Below the pieces are notes generated by a model, which worked only from the letters and a program-made list of their open reading frames with translations, searched no databases and was not told where the DNA came from. From Sandaracinus amylolyticus (GTDB taxonomy: Bacteria; Myxococcota_A; Polyangia; Polyangiales; Sandaracinaceae): 64,000 nt of DNA. Made by a program: the position numbers and the translations under genes. Shown here one piece after another: positions 1-7,782 of this stretch; positions within the stretch are counted from its first letter, which is position 1; each line of letters starts with the position of its first letter. Where the stretch lies: the NCBI RefSeq assembly GCF_021631985.1, contig NZ_CP070225.1:2294001-2358000 (forward strand), in the 5' to 3' direction.

Positions 1-1
1 C

Positions 2-2893
2 CGCGGCTCGCGCGAGCGGGAGCGCGCTGCCGGCGAAGAGCAGCGCGGACGCGGCGCGGCTCCAGAGCGGGCTGCCAGGTGGTGCGCTCGACATCACGGC
101 GCGCGCGGCGTCGTGCAGCTCCGCGAAGCGGGCGCTCCAGGCGAGGGCCTCGACCTCGATCATCGCGATCGATCCCGCACGCTCGGGGTGCGATGCCGCG
201 CCGAGGGCGAGCGCGCGTCGCGCGTGATCCACGGCGCCCTCGAAGTCGCCGCCCTCCAGGGCCTGCTCGCCCGCCCGCTCGAGCCACACGATCGCGAGCG
301 TGGGCTCGCTGCCTCGCTGCAGGTGCTCGGCGAGGAGCGTCGCGTCGCGCGTGTTGCTGCGCTCGAGCCATGCGGCGGCGAGCCGATGACCGAGCCGCCG
401 ATCGTCGTCGGTGAGCATGTCGTACGCGGCTTCGCGCACGAGCTCGTGGTGGAACGAGACCTCGCGATCGCGCGCGAAGCCGGTGCCTCGCACCTCGACG
501 ATCTCGTGATCGACGAGCTCGCGCAGCGCCTCGTCGATCGGCTCCGCGCCTCCGACCAGCGCGATGACGCCCGCGAGCGGCGCGTCCTTGCCGAACACGC
601 TCGCCGCGCGCGCGACCCGACGTGCGGGCCCCGAGAGCGACTCGAGGCGCGCCTGCAGCATCGCGAGCACCGAGTCGGGCAGCGCGTCCTCGCCGGGCTC
701 GAGCGCGACGCGGCGCAGGATCTCCTCGAGGAAGAGCGCGTTCCCCGCGCAGCGCTCGACGATGCGCGCGATCAGCGCGGCGGGCGCGTCGTCGCCGAGC
801 ACGCTGCGCGCGAGGCGCTCGCAGGTGCGACGGCCGAGCTCGCCGAGGCGCAGCTGCGACGCGCCGCGCTCCGCCCAGAGCGAGGGAAACGGATCGTGCA
901 CCTCGGGGCGGGCGAGGCCGAGCACGAGCAGCGGGCGATCCGCGAGCGCGCGCAGCGTGCCGTCGAGGGCGCGGATCGACGGCAGATCGGCCCAGTGCAG
1001 ATCCTCGAGCACGAGCATCAGCGGGCCGCGCTCGCAGCGCGCGGCGAGCAGATCCTGGAACGCGCGGCGGAGCTGATCGCCCATGCGCATCGGATCCATT
1101 CGCGCCGGGGCGAGCTGGACGTCGGCGGCGTCGGTGATGCGCGCGCCCACGAGCTCGGCGAGGAACGTCGCGGTGCGTGCGCGATCGTCCTCCTCGGGGA
1201 TCTCGCGCGCCGCCCACGCGACGATCGCCTCGCGCTGCACGCTCGCGTCCGACCCAGGGTCGAGGTCGAGCGCGCGCCGCGCGATGCGCGCGGCGAGCTG
1301 CCACGGCGATCGCCGTCCGACGCTGTCGGCGCGCGCCCCGACGACCACGACGTCGCCGCGCGCGTCGACGCGGGCCACGAGCTCCGTCGCGAGCCGCGAC
1401 TTTCCGGCGCCCGGCGGCCCGGTGACGAGCACTGCTCGCGCGACGCGCGCTTCGACGCACTCGTCGAGGGTCGCGTCGATCATCGCGATCTCGCGCTCGC
1501 GACCGGCGAACGGGAGGTGCATCCCGACGGCGCGCCCTTCGCCCGCGACGTCGCGCATCGCGCGCAGCTCGAAGCCGCCGCCCTCGCGCACCACGATCTC
1601 GAAGCGCGCGTCGAGCAGCCCGGCGGTCGCATCGTCGATCGTGATCGTCGCGCCCGTGCTCTCGCGAAGCAGCGCCTCGGCGCGCTCGCGCGCTTCGCCG
1701 AGCAGCGTCGAGGCTGCGAAGAGCCCGCGTCCGGTCGCGATCGCGATCGATGCGTCGGGGAGCACGCCGCGCGAGAGGAGCGCGCATCGTGCCGCGCGCG
1801 CCGCGAGATCGGTCGCGGTCGTGGTGCCTCGCAGCGCGACGAGCACGCTGCGATCGGGCAGCACCTCGGGCTCGACGCCGAGCGGACGCAGCGCCGCGAT
1901 CAGCGCGCGGCGCGGGGTCGGGTGCGCGGGATCGATCGACGCGAGCACGACCGCGACGAGGCGCTGCTCGTCCTCGCCCAGCACCGCGGTGGTGAGCGGT
2001 CGCTCGTGTCGCGGCAGGAGCGGCTCCATCGCGTCGAGCACCGCCGCGACCTCGCGCGCGTCGGCGGGACGGTCCGCGAGATCGCGCGCGAGCATGCGGT
2101 GCACGAGCGCGAGCAGCGGCGCCGGCAGCGCAGGCCGGACGCGCTCGAGGGGCTCGTAGCGGCCGGCCGCGAGATCGGCGAGCACGGTGACGAGCGCGTC
2201 GCCGGGGAACGCGGGACGCTGCGCGAGGCAGCGATAGAGCACGCACCCGAGCGCGAAGACGTCGGCGCGCGCGTCGATCACGAGCTCTCCGCGCGCCTGC
2301 TCGGGGGCCATGTAGCCCGGCGTGCCGACGAGCGCGCCGGTCGCGGTCACGCGATCGGCGAGCCCACGGCGCGCGATCCCGAAGTCGAGGAGCTTCGCCC
2401 CGCGCTCGGTGAGCATCACGTTCCCGGGCTTCACGTCGCGGTGCACGATGCCGCGCGCGTGCGCGACGCCGAGCGCGTGGGCGATCGCCGCGACGAGGTG
2501 AACCGACTCGAGCACCGTGAGCTCGCGCTGCGCGAGCCGCGCCTGCAGCGTCTCTCCCTCGAGCCACTCCATCGCGAGCCACGCGTCGCCGCGATCGGTC
2601 GTGCCGTGCGCGACGTACGCGACGATGCTCGGATGCGCGATGCCCGCGAGCAGCACGTGCTCGCGCTCGAAGCGATCACGATCCGCCGTCGTCGCGAGCG
2701 CGATCAGCTTCAGCGCGACGTCGCGACCCGTGAGGCGATCCCGTGCGCGCCACACCTCCGACATCGCCGTGGACATCACGCGGTGTCGCAGCTCGAAGCG
2801 TTCCTGCTCGTCCCGTGCGACCACCCTGGCGTCCGCGGCTCGAAACGCGCGAATATACCAGAGTGCGACGTCGCGCCCCGCGCGAGTGACCAT
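2..2893 (-). CDS. Serine/threonine protein kinase fused to cyclase-like and AAA/NB-ARC-type ATPase domains (C-terminus off the window)
   Basis: Cytosolic signalling protein of the kinase-ATPase type common in Myxococcota. The kinase domain (about residues 33-300) has the catalytic Lys62 (ALKLIA), HRDVKPGN at 151-158, DFGIA at 170-174 and APEQ. The glycine-rich loop is degenerate: MSTAMSEV stands where GxGxxG is expected. A cyclase-like segment without recognisable metal-binding Asp follows, then an ATPase with Walker A GPPGAGKS near residue 490, a Walker B-like LVLEDLHW and a helical, TPR-like C-terminus that runs off at base 1. The ATG at 2893 is chosen because a strong GAGAGGA ribosome site lies 5 bases upstream; a GTG at 2824 is the alternative. 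It stands alone, divergent from ruvX. The real substrate is unknown; the family usually couples ligand or partner sensing by the ATPase/TPR part to kinase output. Confidence 0.9.
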   Translation of the reverse strand, partial: MVTRAGRDVALWYIRAFRAADARVVARDEQERFELRHRVMSTAMSEVWRARDRLTGRDVALKLIALATTADRDRFEREHVLLAGIAHPSIVAYVAHGTTDRGDAWLAMEWLEGETLQARLAQRELTVLESVHLVAAIAHALGVAHARGIVHRDVKPGNVMLTERGAKLLDFGIARRGLADRVTATGALVGTPGYMAPEQARGELVIDARADVFALGCVLYRCLAQRPAFPGDALVTVLADLAAGRYEPLERVRPALPAPLLALVHRMLARDLADRPADAREVAAVLDAMEPLLPRHERPLTTAVLGEDEQRLVAVVLASIDPAHPTPRRALIAALRPLGVEPEVLPDRSVLVALRGTTTATDLAARAARCALLSRGVLPDASIAIATGRGLFAASTLLGEARERAEALLRESTGATITIDDATAGLLDARFEIVVREGGGFELRAMRDVAGEGRAVGMHLPFAGREREIAMIDATLDECVEARVARAVLVTGPPGAGKSRLATELVARVDARGDVVVVGARADSVGRRSPWQLAARIARRALDLDPGSDASVQREAIVAWAAREIPEEDDRARTATFLAELVGARITDAADVQLAPARMDPMRMGDQLRRAFQDLLAARCERGPLMLVLEDLHWADLPSIRALDGTLRALADRPLLVLGLARPEVHDPFPSLWAERGASQLRLGELGRRTCERLARSVLGDDAPAALIARIVERCAGNALFLEEILRRVALEPGEDALPDSVLAMLQARLESLSGPARRVARAASVFGKDAPLAGVIALVGGAEPIDEALRELVDHEIVEVRGTGFARDREVSFHHELVREAAYDMLTDDDRRLGHRLAAAWLERSNTRDATLLAEHLQRGSEPTLAIVWLERAGEQALEGGDFEGAVDHARRALALGAASHPERAGSIAMIEVEALAWSARFAELHDAARAVMSSAPPGSPLWSRAASALLFAGSALPLARAA

Positions 2894-3112
2894 GAACGTC
2901 CTCTCGCGCTCCACGGTTCGGGTGGGCGACGTCCTCGCGGGCCACGGGTTCTCGCGGCGCGCCGAGTCCTCCGCGGGGTCGCGCTGGCCGCGTTCCACCG
3001 CCCCTCGGAGCTCGAGCCGGTGATCGAGGCGTACCGGAGCCGTTTACTTTCCTGGTCGCGGTCGCGCGATCGCGCCCGCTGACCCGGCCCGGTCGAACGG
3101 GCGGGACGGACG

Positions 3113-3616
3113 TTGGCCAGCCGCGCGCGTGGCTGGTACACCGACGCGCGAGGGCGTTTGCGACGGCTCGGCATCGATCCCGGCACGCGGCGAGTGGGCG
3201 TCGCGGTCGCCGACGACGAAGGGATGCTCGCGTCCCCGCGCGACACGATCGAGCACGTGTCGGACGAGGCGACCGCGCGCGCGATCGCGAAGGTCGCCGA
3301 GGAGGAGGACGCGGGCGAGATCGTCGTCGGCCTCCCGCTCGGGCTCGACGGTCGAGAAGGGCCCTCGTCGCGCCATGCGCGATCGCTCGCGCGGGCGATC
3401 GCGAAGGCGAGCGGGCGCCGCGTCGTGCTCTGGGACGAGCGCATGACGTCGCAGGCCGCGCATCGCGCGCTCGCGGCCGGTGGCGCGTCGAGCCGTGATC
3501 GCCGGGGCAAGGTCGATCGCATCGCGGCCGCGCTCCTGCTCGAGTCGTACCTCGAGGCGCAGCGCGCGAAGGCCGCGCGCGCCAGGGCGAAGGCGCGCGA
3601 CGACGAGGAGCCGTGA
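3113..3616 (+). CDS. ruvX: Putative pre-16S rRNA nuclease / Holliday junction resolvase-like YqgF
   Basis: RNase H-fold protein of the YqgF/RuvX family, a cytosolic nuclease implicated in 16S rRNA 5' end maturation. It shows GIDPGTRRVGVA with the first catalytic Asp at residue 22, the GLPLGLDG motif in the middle and the WDERMTS motif with the Glu/Asp pair. A final DRIAAALLLESYL helix carries the last acidic residue. At 167 aa it is slightly longer than usual (about 140-150) because of an N-terminal lead and a Lys/Arg/Ala-rich tail. The TTG start at 3113 follows a GGGACGG-like ribosome site; a TTG at 3158 would give a more typical N-terminus. The stop overlaps the GTG of mltG by 4 bases. The yqgF-mltG pairing occurs in many bacteria and supports both calls. 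Confidence 0.93.
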   Translation: MASRARGWYTDARGRLRRLGIDPGTRRVGVAVADDEGMLASPRDTIEHVSDEATARAIAKVAEEEDAGEIVVGLPLGLDGREGPSSRHARSLARAIAKASGRRVVLWDERMTSQAAHRALAAGGASSRDRRGKVDRIAAALLLESYLEAQRAKAARARAKARDDEEP

Positions 3617-4755
3617 GCGCGAAGCGAGCCGCACGCAGCCCGCGGCGCGGGTCACGGGCAGGGCGAGCGTCCGAGCCGCGCGCGCTCCGCGTCGCCTCGG
3701 TCGCGCTGCTCGTCCTGGTGGGCCTCGCGGTCGCGGCGATCGCGGCGATCCTGATCGTCTATCCGAAGCAGCGCGCCTCGGGCACCGGGCGCGCGACCGA
3801 GATCACGATCGCCTCGGGCGAGCGCTTCGGCGATCTCACCGCGCGCCTCGCGAGCGCGGGGGTGATCGAGCGCCCGTGGATCTTCGCGATCTACGCCCGC
3901 CTCGTCGGCGCGGACGAGCACCTCCGCGCCGGCACGGTGGTGCTCACCGACGACATGAGCCCGCGCGAGGTCGTGCAGCGCATCGCGCACGGCTTCGGCA
4001 CCGCGTCGGTCGAAGTGCTCGTGCCCGAGGGCTTCCACCGCTACGACCTCGCCGCGCGCCTCGATCGCTGGGGCGTGTGCTCGCGCGATGCGTTCCTCGA
4101 GGCGACCGAGGACCGCGCGCTGCTCGACGAGCTCGAGATCCCCGGGCCGACCGCCGAGGGTTATCTCTTCCCCGACACCTACGAGCTCGCCGAGGGCATG
4201 AGCGCGCACGACGTCGTACGGCGCATGGTCACGAACCATCGACGCCGCACCACGCCGGTGCTGCGCGAGCTCGCGTCGGGGCTCGCCACGCTCGAGCGCG
4301 ATCTGCGCTGGAGCCCGCACGAGGCGATCGTGCTCGCGTCGATCGTCGAGCGCGAGGCGGTTGCGCGCGAGGAGCAGCCGATCATCGCGGGCGTGTTCCT
4401 CAATCGCCTTCGCGATCCCACGTTCGTGCCGCATCGGCTCGACGCGGATCCGACCGTCTCGTACGGCTGTCTCGCGTTCCCCGATCTCGCGCCCTCGTGC
4501 GCGGGGTTCCGCGGTCGCATCAGCCGCGCGATGACCCACGATCCCGCGAACCCGTACAACACGTACCGCCGCGAGCAGCTCCCGCCGGGGCCGATCAGCA
4601 ACCCCGGGCTCGATGCGCTGCGCGCGGTGCTCGCGCCGGCGCGCCACGACTATCTGTTCTTCGTCGCGCGCGGTGGAGGACGTCACGCGTTCAGCCGCAC
4701 GCTCGGTGAGCACAGCCGCACGACCGCGCGGGTGCGCGACGCGCAGGACGAGTGA
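3613..4755 (+). CDS. mltG: Endolytic murein transglycosylase MltG (YceG family)
   Basis: Inner-membrane lytic transglycosylase that cuts nascent peptidoglycan glycan strands and so limits chain length. The 380 aa protein has an Arg-rich cytoplasmic N-terminus (1-25), one membrane segment at about 27-50, a LysM-like subdomain (about 60-140; TIASGERFGDLTARLASAGV) and the YceG catalytic domain. The catalytic Glu is Glu246 in ASIVEREA. The family motifs AEGYLFPDTY, DPTVSYG and NPYNTY are all present. The GTG start overlaps the ruvX stop by 4 bases (GTGA), and the gene is in turn overlapped by the DUF72 gene, so these genes are probably co-transcribed and translationally coupled. Confidence 0.95.
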   Translation: MSAKRAARSPRRGSRAGRASEPRALRVASVALLVLVGLAVAAIAAILIVYPKQRASGTGRATEITIASGERFGDLTARLASAGVIERPWIFAIYARLVGADEHLRAGTVVLTDDMSPREVVQRIAHGFGTASVEVLVPEGFHRYDLAARLDRWGVCSRDAFLEATEDRALLDELEIPGPTAEGYLFPDTYELAEGMSAHDVVRRMVTNHRRRTTPVLRELASGLATLERDLRWSPHEAIVLASIVEREAVAREEQPIIAGVFLNRLRDPTFVPHRLDADPTVSYGCLAFPDLAPSCAGFRGRISRAMTHDPANPYNTYRREQLPPGPISNPGLDALRAVLAPARHDYLFFVARGGGRHAFSRTLGEHSRTTARVRDAQDE

Positions 4756-5786
4756 TCGTGCATCGCAAGGGCACGCAGCTCGATCTGTTCGGCGGCGAGA
4801 CGCCTCCGCCGTCTCCTCCTCCTCCGCGCCCGATCGCGCCTCGTCCTCGCCGCGGTGAGCTCGATCCGATCCCCGCGCCCGATCCCACGCTGGTCGCGCT
4901 GGCGTCGCGCCTGCCGCGCCACGTGCGGCTCGGCACCTCGAGCTGGACCTTCCCGGGATGGGCCGGGCACGTGTACCGCCGTCGTTATCCCAACGAGCGC
5001 GTGTTCACCCAGCGCTCGCTCGAGGAGTACGCGCAGTTCCCGCTCTTCCGCACGGTCGGCATCGATCGCAGCTTCTGGGCGCCGATCCCCGAGCACGAGC
5101 TCGAGGCGTACGCGGCGCAGCTCCCCGACGGGTTCCGATGCGCGATGAAGGTCTGGGAGGAGATCACGACGGTCTCCTATCCCTCGCATCCGCGCTACGG
5201 CGCGCGCGCAGGTCAGCTCAACCCGCACTTCCTCGATGCGCGCGTGTTCCGCGAGCTGATCGCCGAGCCGGTCGCGCGTGCGTTCGGTCGTCACCTCGGC
5301 GCCTTCGTGCTCGAGATCCCGCCGCCCCCGAAGCTGCCGCACCGACCGACGTTCGAGCGCCAGCTCGCGCGATTCTTCGAAGAGGTGCCTCGTCACTTCC
5401 ACTACGCGGTCGAGCTGCGCGACAAGCGCCTCCTCACGCGTCGTCACGTCGAGCTCCTGCGCGCGCACGGCGCGAGCCACGTGTGGAACCACTGGTCGCG
5501 CATGCCGCCGATCTCGATGCAGCGCGAGATCGCGGGCGCGCCGCTCGGTCCGATCGCGATCGCGCGCCTCATGCTCCCGCAGGACGCGCAGTACGAAGCG
5601 CAGAAGGCCGCGATGGAGCCCTTCGACACGCTGGTCGCGCCGGATCCCGAGATGCGCGCCGACGTGATCCGCCTCGCGCGCGAGTGCGAGGACGCGGGCG
5701 CGGAGCTCTACGTGATCGTCAACAACAAGGTCGAGGGCAGCTCACCGTGGACGGTGCGCGCGCTCGCGGAGAGATTGGCTCGATGA
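4752..5786 (+). CDS. DUF72 (YecE-like) TIM-barrel protein
   Basis: Member of the DUF72/YecE family, predicted TIM-barrel proteins of unknown biochemical role. The family hallmark [15 protein letters not shown] sits near residue 60, followed by the acidic/aromatic pattern around the conserved Tyr. [15 protein letters not shown] matches the usual YxxELRxxxW region, and [10 protein letters not shown] follows. At 344 aa it is longer than many members (about 240-290) because of a proline-rich N-terminus ([10 protein letters not shown]) between residues 16 and 32. The GTG start at 4752 overlaps the mltG stop. The stop overlaps the ATG of cysC (ATGA), making a four-gene run with no spacing. Confidence 0.88.
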   Translation: MIVHRKGTQLDLFGGETPPPSPPPPRPIAPRPRRGELDPIPAPDPTLVALASRLPRHVRLGTSSWTFPGWAGHVYRRRYPNERVFTQRSLEEYAQFPLFRTVGIDRSFWAPIPEHELEAYAAQLPDGFRCAMKVWEEITTVSYPSHPRYGARAGQLNPHFLDARVFRELIAEPVARAFGRHLGAFVLEIPPPPKLPHRPTFERQLARFFEEVPRHFHYAVELRDKRLLTRRHVELLRAHGASHVWNHWSRMPPISMQREIAGAPLGPIAIARLMLPQDAQYEAQKAAMEPFDTLVAPDPEMRADVIRLARECEDAGAELYVIVNNKVEGSSPWTVRALAERLAR

Positions 5787-6391
5787 GCGGATCGGATCGC
5801 AACCTGACGTGGCACGCGGGCGAGGTGAGCGCGGCGGATCGTGCGCGCGCGCTGGGGCACGGCGCGGCGACGGTGTGGCTCACGGGGCTCTCGGGGTCGG
5901 GCAAGAGCACGCTGTGCCGTCGCGTGGAGCGCGCGCTCGTCGAGCGCGGCGTCGGCGCGTACGTGCTCGACGGCGACAACGTGCGCATGGGGCTCAACGC
6001 GGATCTCGGCTTCGGCGCGAAGGATCGCGAGGAGAACATCCGGCGCATCGGCGAGGTCGCGAAGCTGATGACCGACGCGGGCCTCGTCGTGCTCACCGCG
6101 TTCATCTCGCCGTTCCGCGCCGACCGCGCGCGCGTGCGCTCGATCGTGCCCGCGGGGCAGTTCTTCGAAGTCCACGTCGCGACGTCGATCGAGGAGTGCG
6201 AGCGACGCGACCCCAAGGGCCTCTACGCGAAGGCGCGCCGCGGCGAGATTCGCGACTTCACGGGCATCGACTCGCCGTACGAGCCGCCCGACGCGCCCGA
6301 GCTGGTGGTGGGCCACGACGGAGTGGGCGCGGACGTGAACGCGGCGCGCATCGTCGAGATGCTCGAGGTCCGCGGGATCGTCCCGCGGTGA
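5783..6391 (+). CDS. cysC: Adenylylsulfate (APS) kinase
   Basis: Phosphorylates adenosine 5'-phosphosulfate to PAPS in sulfate activation; cytosolic. The Walker A motif GLSGSGKST is near residues 35-43, the substrate-binding [15 protein letters not shown] follows, and FISPFRADR holds the Ser of the APS-kinase signature. [12 protein letters not shown] and the GIDSPYEPP motif complete the fold. At 202 aa the length is normal. ATG 5783 overlaps the DUF72 stop. No sulfate adenylyltransferase (cysND or sat) is adjacent, so the partner enzyme must be encoded elsewhere. Confidence 0.95.
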   Translation: MSGSDRNLTWHAGEVSAADRARALGHGAATVWLTGLSGSGKSTLCRRVERALVERGVGAYVLDGDNVRMGLNADLGFGAKDREENIRRIGEVAKLMTDAGLVVLTAFISPFRADRARVRSIVPAGQFFEVHVATSIEECERRDPKGLYAKARRGEIRDFTGIDSPYEPPDAPELVVGHDGVGADVNAARIVEMLEVRGIVPR

Positions 6392-6410
6392 CGCGCGCCG
6401 CGCTCGATGC

Positions 6411-6803
6411 TCACGCCTGCGGCGGATCGACCCACTGCACGAGCTGCAGGATCACGCCGTTCGGGTCTTCGACCTGGAAGTACCGCTCGCCCCACGCCTC
6501 GGTCTCGATCGGCGTGACGATCGGGGCACCCTCGGCGCGCAGCCGCGCGTACTCGCGATCGACGTCGTCGACCACGAACGCGACGAGCAGCCCGTCGGCG
6601 CGCCGGCCCTTCATCGCCTCGGGTTTGAACGAGGCCAGCCCGGTCCGGAGGAAGATCAGGTTGAAGCCCGCGTCGCTGCGCGAGAGCGAGACGAACCCAT
6701 CCGCCGCCATGTCCTCGGTGAACCCGAAGTGCTTCTTCACGAACTCCGCCGATGCGGTGACGTCGTCGACGTTGAGCGAGAGCGCCGAGCGAGTGATCTG
6801 CAT
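6411..6803 (-). CDS. VOC-superfamily (glyoxalase/bleomycin-resistance-like) protein
   Basis: Small vicinal-oxygen-chelate fold protein of 130 aa, the usual length for a one-domain member. The N-terminal strand SALSLNVDDVTASAEFVKKHFGF and the C-terminal FQVEDPNGVILQLVQW follow the paired beta-alpha-beta-beta-beta layout, with Glu in the terminal strand at the usual metal position. The first metal position reads Asn in SLNV rather than His, so a metal-dependent reaction is uncertain. ATG 6803 follows a strong GGAGGAGG ribosome site. It is divergent from the TetR-family gene across a 75-base gap carrying repeated operator-like sites, so it is probably the TetR target. Substrate unknown. Confidence 0.85.
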   Translation of the reverse strand: MQITRSALSLNVDDVTASAEFVKKHFGFTEDMAADGFVSLSRSDAGFNLIFLRTGLASFKPEAMKGRRADGLLVAFVVDDVDREYARLRAEGAPIVTPIETEAWGERYFQVEDPNGVILQLVQWVDPPQA

Positions 6804-6820
6804 GCTGCCGTCCTCCTCCG

Positions 6821-6845
6821 TACGGTGTACGCTATACGGTGTACG
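6821..6845. promoter_or_regulatory. Probable TetR-family operator: duplicated TACGGTGTACG
   Basis: The 11-mer TACGGTGTACG occurs at 6821-6831 and again at 6835-6845, a 14-base period. Each copy has near-dyad GTAC ends, and the block lies between the divergent VOC and TetR genes. TATACG within it could serve as a -10 element. The position, immediately ahead of both start regions, is that of an autoregulatory operator. Binding by the adjacent regulator is inferred. Confidence 0.6.
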
Positions 6846-6878
6846 GAGATGCTCGGCAAGCGACGGAGGGCGCCGCTG

Positions 6879-7694
6879 ATGGCCCGCGAGCGCACTGGCG
6901 CCGGCGATCCCGCGCGCACGCTCGAGCTGCTCTGGCGTGCCTCGCGCGAGCTCGACGCGCCGCAACGCGGGCCGCGTCCGACGCTCTCGATCGACGCGGT
7001 GGTCGAGGCCGCGATCGAGCTCGCCGACGCCGACGGGATCGATGCGCTGAGCATGCGGTCGCTCGCGCAGCGCTTCGGCGTCGCGCCGATGGCGCTCTAC
7101 ACGTACGTGCCGGGCAAGGCGGAGCTGCTCGATCTGATGGTCGATCACGCGTACCGCACGATGCCGCGCAGCACACCGCGCGGGGCCTCGTGGCGCGCGC
7201 GGATCGCGGAGGTCGCCGACGACAACCTCGCGCTCCATCGACGTCATCCCTGGCTCGCTCGCGTCGCGACCCATCGGCCTCCGCTCGGGCCGGGGCTCAT
7301 GGCGAAGTACGATCACGAGCTCCGCGCGCTCGAGGGCACGGGGCTCGACGACGTCGAGATGGACGCGGCGCTGACGTTCGTGCTCGGGTTCGTCGCGTCG
7401 TGCGCGAGCGCCGCGGTGGACGAGCGCGCCGCGGAGCGCGAGAGCGCGATGGCCGATCAGGCGTGGTGGGCCGCCAACGCGCCGCTGCTCGCGCGCGTGC
7501 TCGACCCGACGAGGTTCCCGGTCGCGGCGCGCGTCGGCGCGGCGGCGGGCGAGGCGCACGGCGCCGCGTACTCGCCCGAGCACGCGTACGCGTTCGGGCT
7601 CGAGCGCGTGCTCGACGGCCTCGAGGTGCTGATCACGCGCCGCGCGTCGGGGACCTCGGCGAAGCCGAAGCGATCGAAGCCACGTCGCGCGTGA
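6879..7694 (+). CDS. TetR-family transcriptional regulator
   Basis: One-component DNA-binding repressor of 271 aa. The helix-turn-helix lies at about residues 57-76 (LSMRSLAQRFGVAPMALYTY), a typical TetR N-terminal domain preceded by a roughly 30-residue extension. The C-terminal ligand domain is of the type that follows tetracycline-repressor-like members (WLARVATHRPPLGPG). The tail is Lys/Arg-rich (KPKRSKPRR). ATG 6879 is chosen because GGAGGG lies 8 bases upstream; an in-frame ATG at 6849 touches the operator and has a badly placed ribosome site. It is divergent from the VOC gene, its likely target. Confidence 0.92.
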   Translation: MARERTGAGDPARTLELLWRASRELDAPQRGPRPTLSIDAVVEAAIELADADGIDALSMRSLAQRFGVAPMALYTYVPGKAELLDLMVDHAYRTMPRSTPRGASWRARIAEVADDNLALHRRHPWLARVATHRPPLGPGLMAKYDHELRALEGTGLDDVEMDAALTFVLGFVASCASAAVDERAAERESAMADQAWWAANAPLLARVLDPTRFPVAARVGAAAGEAHGAAYSPEHAYAFGLERVLDGLEVLITRRASGTSAKPKRSKPRRA

Positions 7695-7782
7695 GGCTCG
7701 ACGATGGAGCGACCGCCGACGTGCGCAAGATCGTCACGCGAGGTCGTCAAGTCGAATCGTGCTCTGTTAGTCTCGTCGCACG

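Noticed and set aside
2852-2860. Extended -10-like TGGTATATT (minus strand) inside the kinase N-terminus
   Set aside because: Sits after the well-supported ATG at 2893 with GAGAGGA; no matching -35, so probably coincidence.
113-3082. Long plus-strand open frame over the kinase gene
   Set aside because: Arg/Ala/Glu-rich shadow opposite the kinase; it carries no domain and the minus frame has all kinase motifs.
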